NCBI GenBank assembly: GCA_021807655.1
Contig: JAKBCT010000051.1
Location: forward strand, 1-6,668
From: Actinomycetes bacterium
Lineage (GTDB): Bacteria; Actinomycetota; Acidimicrobiia; Acidimicrobiales; RAAP-2
Reading direction: 5' to 3'
Length of the DNA: 6,668 nucleotides
The first letter of the stretch is position 1. Each line of letters begins with the position of its first letter. Position numbers and translations under genes: made by a program. Below, piece by piece: positions 6,309 through 6,668 of this stretch. A model generated the notes under the pieces. The model was given only the letters and a program-made list of their open reading frames with translations. It did not search any database and was not told where the DNA came from.

Positions 6309-6668
6309 GCAACCCGACCGTCCGGGTCGTCGGCCTCGGACCGGGTGACCCCGAGTTGCTCACGGCGCGCGCCCGACGGCTGATCAGCGAATCACCCGTC
6401 GCGCGCTTGCGCACGCGTCGACATCGCGCCGCGGACTCGTTCGCCGACGTCGTCAGCTACGACGATTGGTACGAGGACGCGCCGTCCTTCGAGGTGCTCT
6501 ACCGGCGAATCACCGATGACCTGGTTCGCCTGGCCACCGAATTCGACGGTGAGGTCGTCTACGCGGTGCCCGGTTCGCCGGTCGTGGCCGAGCGCACGGT
6601 CGAGCTGCTGCTCGCTGACGGCAGCGTGTCGGTGATCTGCGAACCGGCCGTGTCAGTCATCGACGCCG
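6305..6668 (+). CDS. mazG: MazG-type protein, N-terminal tetrapyrrole-methylase-like (YabN) domain, 3' end cut by the window
   Basis: Only the first 121 codons are present. They encode an N-terminal domain of the SAM-dependent tetrapyrrole methylase fold: VVGLGPGDPELLT (8-20) is the glycine-rich SAM-site loop, LRTRRH (35-40) and SYDDWYE (51-57) follow, and YAVPGSPVVAERTVELLL (86-103) is the second conserved loop. This spacing matches YabN/MazG fusion proteins, in which a C-terminal MazG domain hydrolyses nucleoside triphosphates to monophosphates and pyrophosphate; that part would lie beyond the window and is not seen. The methylase-like domain's own reaction is not established. The GTG start overlaps the previous stop as GTGA (6305-6308), has no Shine-Dalgarno, and is probably translated by coupling. 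The mfd neighbourhood supports mazG over a cobalamin-pathway methylase or RsmI. If the downstream part lacks a MazG domain, the name would be wrong. Confidence 0.82.
   Translation, partial: MSNPTVRVVGLGPGDPELLTARARRLISESPVARLRTRRHRAADSFADVVSYDDWYEDAPSFEVLYRRITDDLVRLATEFDGEVVYAVPGSPVVAERTVELLLADGSVSVICEPAVSVIDA

Noticed and set aside
1..6668. Search for a mobile element, phage, toxin-antitoxin, CRISPR or defence system
   Set aside because: All coding sequence is accounted for by housekeeping genes and one exported PpiC-like protein. No direct repeats, transposase motifs or composition shift were noticed by eye.

Overview
The window is GC-rich and densely coding. All genes are on the + strand, and GTG starts, stop/start overlaps and very short gaps are common. 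The protein motifs and gene order point to a high-GC actinobacterium: a PRPP synthase of the HKTR type, a long two-domain bL25 (Ctc type), pth, mfd, then an exported PpiC-like protein and mazG. The mfd–mazG neighbourhood is familiar from Actinobacteria, and the extra exported SurA/PpiC-like gene between them makes me think of the class Acidimicrobiia. That placement is an inference from recalled gene order, not a computed phylogeny.

Layout from left to right: the 3' part of prs (1-534); an 84-bp gap with a candidate sigma70-type promoter and a good Shine-Dalgarno; rplY (619-1206); pth (1211-1828); mfd (1828-5205); a 20-bp gap holding only a -10-like hexamer placed for a leaderless start; a secreted or membrane-anchored SurA/PpiC-like protein (5226-6308); and the 5' part of mazG (6305 to the window edge). 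Every base belongs to a gene or to one of two short gaps (535-618 and 5206-5225), apart from a 4-bp spacer between rplY and pth. No stretch over 300 bases lacks a gene. I see no tRNA, rRNA, CRISPR array, insertion sequence or attachment site.

Functionally this is a housekeeping cluster. Prs makes PRPP for nucleotide, histidine and tryptophan synthesis. RplY binds 5S rRNA in the large ribosomal subunit. Pth recycles peptidyl-tRNA. Mfd removes stalled RNA polymerase and recruits nucleotide excision repair. MazG-type enzymes hydrolyse nucleoside triphosphates, including abnormal ones. The PpiC-like protein is the outlier: it is predicted to act outside the cytoplasm. rplY-pth-mfd are packed tightly enough to be one operon, and the PpiC-like gene and mazG overlap by 4 bp. 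The gap at 5206-5225 looks like an internal promoter separating the two groups.

I did not find a convincing undescribed system. The observations most worth a second look are the leaderless promoter geometry at 5214-5226, the PpiC-like domain whose usual first active-site histidine appears to be isoleucine while four cysteines are present, and a 10-bp perfect inverted repeat just upstream of the mazG start.
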